Assembly (NCBI GenBank): GCA_900544275.1
Contig: UQUU01000001.1
Coordinates: forward strand, 186,001-250,000
Source: an uncultured Succiniclasticum sp.
GTDB lineage: Bacteria > Bacillota > Negativicutes > Acidaminococcales > Acidaminococcaceae
Length of the DNA stretch: 64,000 bases
Direction of reading: 5' to 3'
Below the pieces are notes generated by a model, which was not told the DNA's origin, searched no databases, and saw nothing but the letters and a program-made list of their open reading frames with translations. Made by a program: the position numbers and the translations under genes. Positions within the stretch are counted from its first letter, which is position 1. Every line of letters begins with the position of its first letter. Shown here piece after piece: positions 61,421 to 64,000 of this stretch.

Positions 61421-62203
61421 ATGAGAAAGTTAATTGTACCCGCCTTAGCCACAGCTTTAGTAGTGACACATCTTACCGCCTTCGCCGGTTGGAAAGATAT
61501 GAATATCGTAGAACAGATACGTTCTGTCGGCAATACGACCGAAAAAGCAGTCGCGCCGCAACAGCCCTTCAGTCAGCGCTGGCAGGCAGCCGAAAAACAA
61601 CGGGCGCAGGCAAAGGCCGAAGCGGAACAGGGGATCCGTACCGTAAATCGTAAACCCGTGATTGCCATCGTGTATGAAAATAATGCCAAAACAAAATATG
61701 ATACCACCATCGATAAAAAATTATTTGAATATCTGGATGCCGCTCTGCCGGCACAAACTTACGAATTGATTGACGGTGCTATGTATAAAACAAAGCTGTC
61801 GGAAATCGGAATCGAAGATATCGCCGATGCGGAACGGGCGGATATCCTCTCCGTATTGGAAGACAGTAACGTAGACTACTTCTTATATCTGGGCGTCGGC
61901 CCCGTAACGGTAAAAGCAAAGTCCAGCCTTTTAGTGGCCGGCAAGGCAGCTACCGCATCCATCCCGTTTCGCGTCATCGATGTAAAAAACAATCGCTATC
62001 TCTATACAAAAACTTACACCGAAGCGGCCCAGTCCACCACCCCTATCGGCAGCGTGGGCAGTAAATCCGTCACACTGGAAATTATGACCCGAGTCGGCAA
62101 AGAGATTCAGGCTACTTTGGAAAAACGCCTGCCCAAATCCATTACTTACACCGAAACCATCCCGTTGGCAGAAAGAACGCCGAAAGAAATCGAATCTTTT
62201 TAA
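61421..62203 (+). CDS. Secreted protein of unknown function
   Basis: A 260-aa protein with a signal peptide (MRKLIVPALATALVVTHLTAFA; basic start, cleavage after AFA). The mature part starts with a charged, Gln/Ala-rich helix (about 40-70), then an alpha/beta domain beginning VIAIVYENNAKTKYDT (about 77-92). There is no motif I recognise, although an LPS-assembly or periplasmic CsgG-like fold is conceivable. ATG 61421 follows GGAGAG by 6 nt. It lies behind the 24-bp repeats and ends 43 nt from the flavodiiron gene on the other strand. Confidence 0.75.
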   Translation: MRKLIVPALATALVVTHLTAFAGWKDMNIVEQIRSVGNTTEKAVAPQQPFSQRWQAAEKQRAQAKAEAEQGIRTVNRKPVIAIVYENNAKTKYDTTIDKKLFEYLDAALPAQTYELIDGAMYKTKLSEIGIEDIADAERADILSVLEDSNVDYFLYLGVGPVTVKAKSSLLVAGKAATASIPFRVIDVKNNRYLYTKTYTEAAQSTTPIGSVGSKSVTLEIMTRVGKEIQATLEKRLPKSITYTETIPLAERTPKEIESF

Positions 62204-62245
62204 AGAGACTGACGTTCCTCTGGGAACCTGCTTGACCGTAAAAAA

Positions 62246-63448
62246 CTATCCTCGGGCTTCACGGCAGGCTTTGGCAAATTCCCGACCATAAGCCCTGCAT
62301 TCTTCCAAATGCGCTTCATCCGGAACCCATTGGCAACGGATCCCGTCATTTACAATAGCAAAGCCTGCGCCTTTCAGCATCTCGGTGATCTCTTTTACCG
62401 CTTCGCCGCTCCAACCGTAACTGCCGAAGGCCGCCGCTTTTTTCTTTTTGAATTTCAGGCCCCGGATCAGTTCCATAATACCGCCGGTAGAATAAGCAAA
62501 GCCATAGTTAATGGTCGGTGAACCAACTAAAATCGCTCTGGATTTAAAAACTTCCGTCGCAATATCGTTTTTATCTTCTTTGGAAGAATTATACAGCTTG
62601 ATCACCACATCCGGATCCTCTTCACGAATCCCTTCCGCAATGCACTCCGCCATCCGGCGGGTGGAATTCCACATAGTATCATAAATCAGCGTGATCTGGT
62701 TTTCCTGGTAATCTGCCGCCCATTTCTGATACGTTTCCACGATTTGCATGGGGTCGTCACGCCAAAGGATACCGTGACTGGGACAGATCATGGAGATAGG
62801 CACATGCATATCCAGAAGTTCTTTGATCTTTCTGGTTACCATGGGACTATAAGGCGTAATAATGTTCGTATAATATTTTAAAGCTTCCGCATAAACGATT
62901 TCCGCCGGCACGTTGTCATTAAACAGTTCTTCGCTGGCATAATGCTGCCCGAACACATCGTTACTGAAGAGGATATGCTCCCCTGTCAGGTAGGAAAACA
63001 TGGTATCCGGCCAATGCAGCATGGGCGCTTCAATAAAAATCAGCTTATTTTCGCCTAAATCAAGGGTGTCGCCGGTTTTTACATTAACAAAATTCCAATC
63101 CTTATGATAATGTCCCCGAATAATGCCCTCGCCTTTTTTCGTACAGTAAATGGGCACATTCGGCAGACGTTCCATCAAAGCAGGAAGCGCGCCGCTATGA
63201 TCGATCTCATTATGGTTCATCACGATATAATCGATTTGCTCCAAATTGATCTCCCGCTCCAGATTGGCTACGAATTCTTTGTCAAACGGAAGCCAGCAGG
63301 TGTCGATCAATACTGTCTTTTGATCCCGGACCAGGTAAGAATTATAAGAAGACCCCCGGAATGTGGACAGCTCATTGCCATGGAATGTTACCAGCTCCCA
63401 GTCGATCTTACCTACCCAGGTCACCTTGTCCGTAACTTTTTTCCCCAT
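62246..63448 (-). CDS. FprA-type flavodiiron protein
   Basis: A 400-aa A-type flavoprotein that reduces O2 or NO in anaerobes. N-terminal metallo-beta-lactamase-like domain holds the diiron ligands (NHNEIDHSG, about 79-87; LHWPDTM; SNDVFGQH), followed by a flavodoxin domain (about 255-400) with the FMN loop YDTMWNSTRRMA. The ligand set H-x-E-x-D-H is complete. ATG 63448 follows GAGGGAAAG. There is no rubredoxin domain or neighbour. Confidence 0.95.
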   Translation of the reverse strand: MGKKVTDKVTWVGKIDWELVTFHGNELSTFRGSSYNSYLVRDQKTVLIDTCWLPFDKEFVANLEREINLEQIDYIVMNHNEIDHSGALPALMERLPNVPIYCTKKGEGIIRGHYHKDWNFVNVKTGDTLDLGENKLIFIEAPMLHWPDTMFSYLTGEHILFSNDVFGQHYASEELFNDNVPAEIVYAEALKYYTNIITPYSPMVTRKIKELLDMHVPISMICPSHGILWRDDPMQIVETYQKWAADYQENQITLIYDTMWNSTRRMAECIAEGIREEDPDVVIKLYNSSKEDKNDIATEVFKSRAILVGSPTINYGFAYSTGGIMELIRGLKFKKKKAAAFGSYGWSGEAVKEITEMLKGAGFAIVNDGIRCQWVPDEAHLEECRAYGREFAKACREARG

Positions 63449-63549
63449 GATACTTTCCCTCTTTCGCATACCACGCAAGTCATGACAGAAAATATAGCAA
63501 CATCATCTTTCTCTCATTATATCTGGATCGCCTGTATCTGTAAATCGGT

Positions 63550-64000
63550 TTATCTGTGCTTACGGAAATATTCTAGCGCTACATCGGGAAATACTGCATA
63601 AGAAAGCAGGTCTTCCATACTGAGGCCGGGGAAGCCGGCAGCGTCCAGCTTCTCTCGCATCGCAGCCAGTTGCGGCGCAATATCATCGGCCGGCCGATGG
63701 TCGATGACGGGATCCTCACCGATCGCCAGTTTTTTTACCTCCGGATTTACCTGAGCCGGCGTTCTGCCATAACGGCCGCGGATCAGATCTTTGACTTCCA
63801 TCGGGATCATCTTATAACGTCCCAACGCCACGTTTAAGACAGCCATGGAACCTACGATCTGGCTGGTTGGCGTTACCAGCGGCGGATATCCCAGTTCCGC
63901 TCGTACCTGGGGCATTTCTTTCAGCACTTCGTCCAGTTTATCGCCGATCCCCATGCCCTTCATCTGGTTCTTCAGATTGGACAGCATGCCGCCCGGTACC
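63550..64000 (-). CDS. OadA/PycB-type carboxyltransferase, C-terminal part (partial)
   Basis: The 3' end of a gene that runs off the window. The VPGGMLSNL continuation at the edge and KEMPQVRAELGYPPLVTPTSQIVGSMAVLNVALGRY match the conserved carboxylase domain of oxaloacetate decarboxylase alpha or pyruvate carboxylase subunit B. The protein ends EYFRKHR with no biotinyl domain, so it would need a separate biotin carrier. Substrate choice (oxaloacetate, pyruvate, methylmalonyl-CoA transfer) is not readable from this part. Confidence 0.88.
   Translation of the reverse strand, partial: VPGGMLSNLKNQMKGMGIGDKLDEVLKEMPQVRAELGYPPLVTPTSQIVGSMAVLNVALGRYKMIPMEVKDLIRGRYGRTPAQVNPEVKKLAIGEDPVIDHRPADDIAPQLAAMREKLDAAGFPGLSMEDLLSYAVFPDVALEYFRKHR

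Overview
The window reads as chromosomal DNA of an anaerobic, diderm Firmicute, most likely a Negativicute (Acidaminococcaceae/Phascolarctobacterium-like). The assignment is inferred from content. The gene order rplL-rplJ-rplA-rplK-nusG-secE-rpmG ... sigH-rlmB-thyX-mrnC-cysS-gltX ... yacL-carD-radA-clpC-ctsR is a Firmicutes backbone. A PagL-like outer-membrane lipid A deacylase points to an outer membrane. A flavodiiron protein, an OadA-type carboxyltransferase and an acyl-CoA dehydrogenase point to anaerobic fermentation. Almost all core genes lie on the minus strand.

Layout. 1-3.8 kb: ribosomal protein/nusG/secE operon with an L10 leader and strong promoters. 4-5.9 kb: tuf preceded by five tRNA genes. 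5.9-8.5 kb: uppP, pfkA and a lone BrxF-like P-loop protein. 8.6-17.4 kb: sigH, rlmB, thyX, mrnC, cysS, gltX, fused ispDF and a PIN-TRAM protein. 17.6-23 kb: carD, radA, an unusual zinc-ribbon ClpC without M-domain, and ctsR. 23-28 kb: pgi, comF, recD2 and a Ser-less AdoMetDC-like protein. 28-32 kb: secreted protein, pyrR, rluD, lspA, acyl-CoA dehydrogenase. 32-40.6 kb: glutamine synthetase, holA, comEC, an M20 amidohydrolase behind a 16-bp tandem repeat, and comEA. 41-43.6 kb: leuS.

43.8-52.3 kb is a visibly more A/T-rich island. It carries two UbiD-family decarboxylases (an LpdC type and a VdcC/ShdC type), one UbiX prenyltransferase, both known kinds of small accessory subunit (LpdD and the VdcD-type zinc ribbon), an SLC13-like anion permease, a HAD phosphatase and a divergent LysR regulator. 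A truncated glyoxalase fragment lies at its left edge. The inferred function is uptake and non-oxidative decarboxylation of hydroxyaromatic acids with prenylated FMN made in situ. This is the strongest candidate for a not fully described system.

52.5-64 kb: bioY under a BirA-type operator, a PagL-like protein, ZIP transporter, GtrA protein, tRNA-Arg, metallophosphoesterase, dtd, a TrpB2-type synthase behind a T-box, csoR, metQ, a secreted protein behind 24-bp tandem repeats, a flavodiiron protein and the 3' end of an oadA-type gene.

Many promoters match TTGACA-N16/18-TATAAT closely and are reported with their spacing. All product calls come from reading motifs and gene order; no database search was run.
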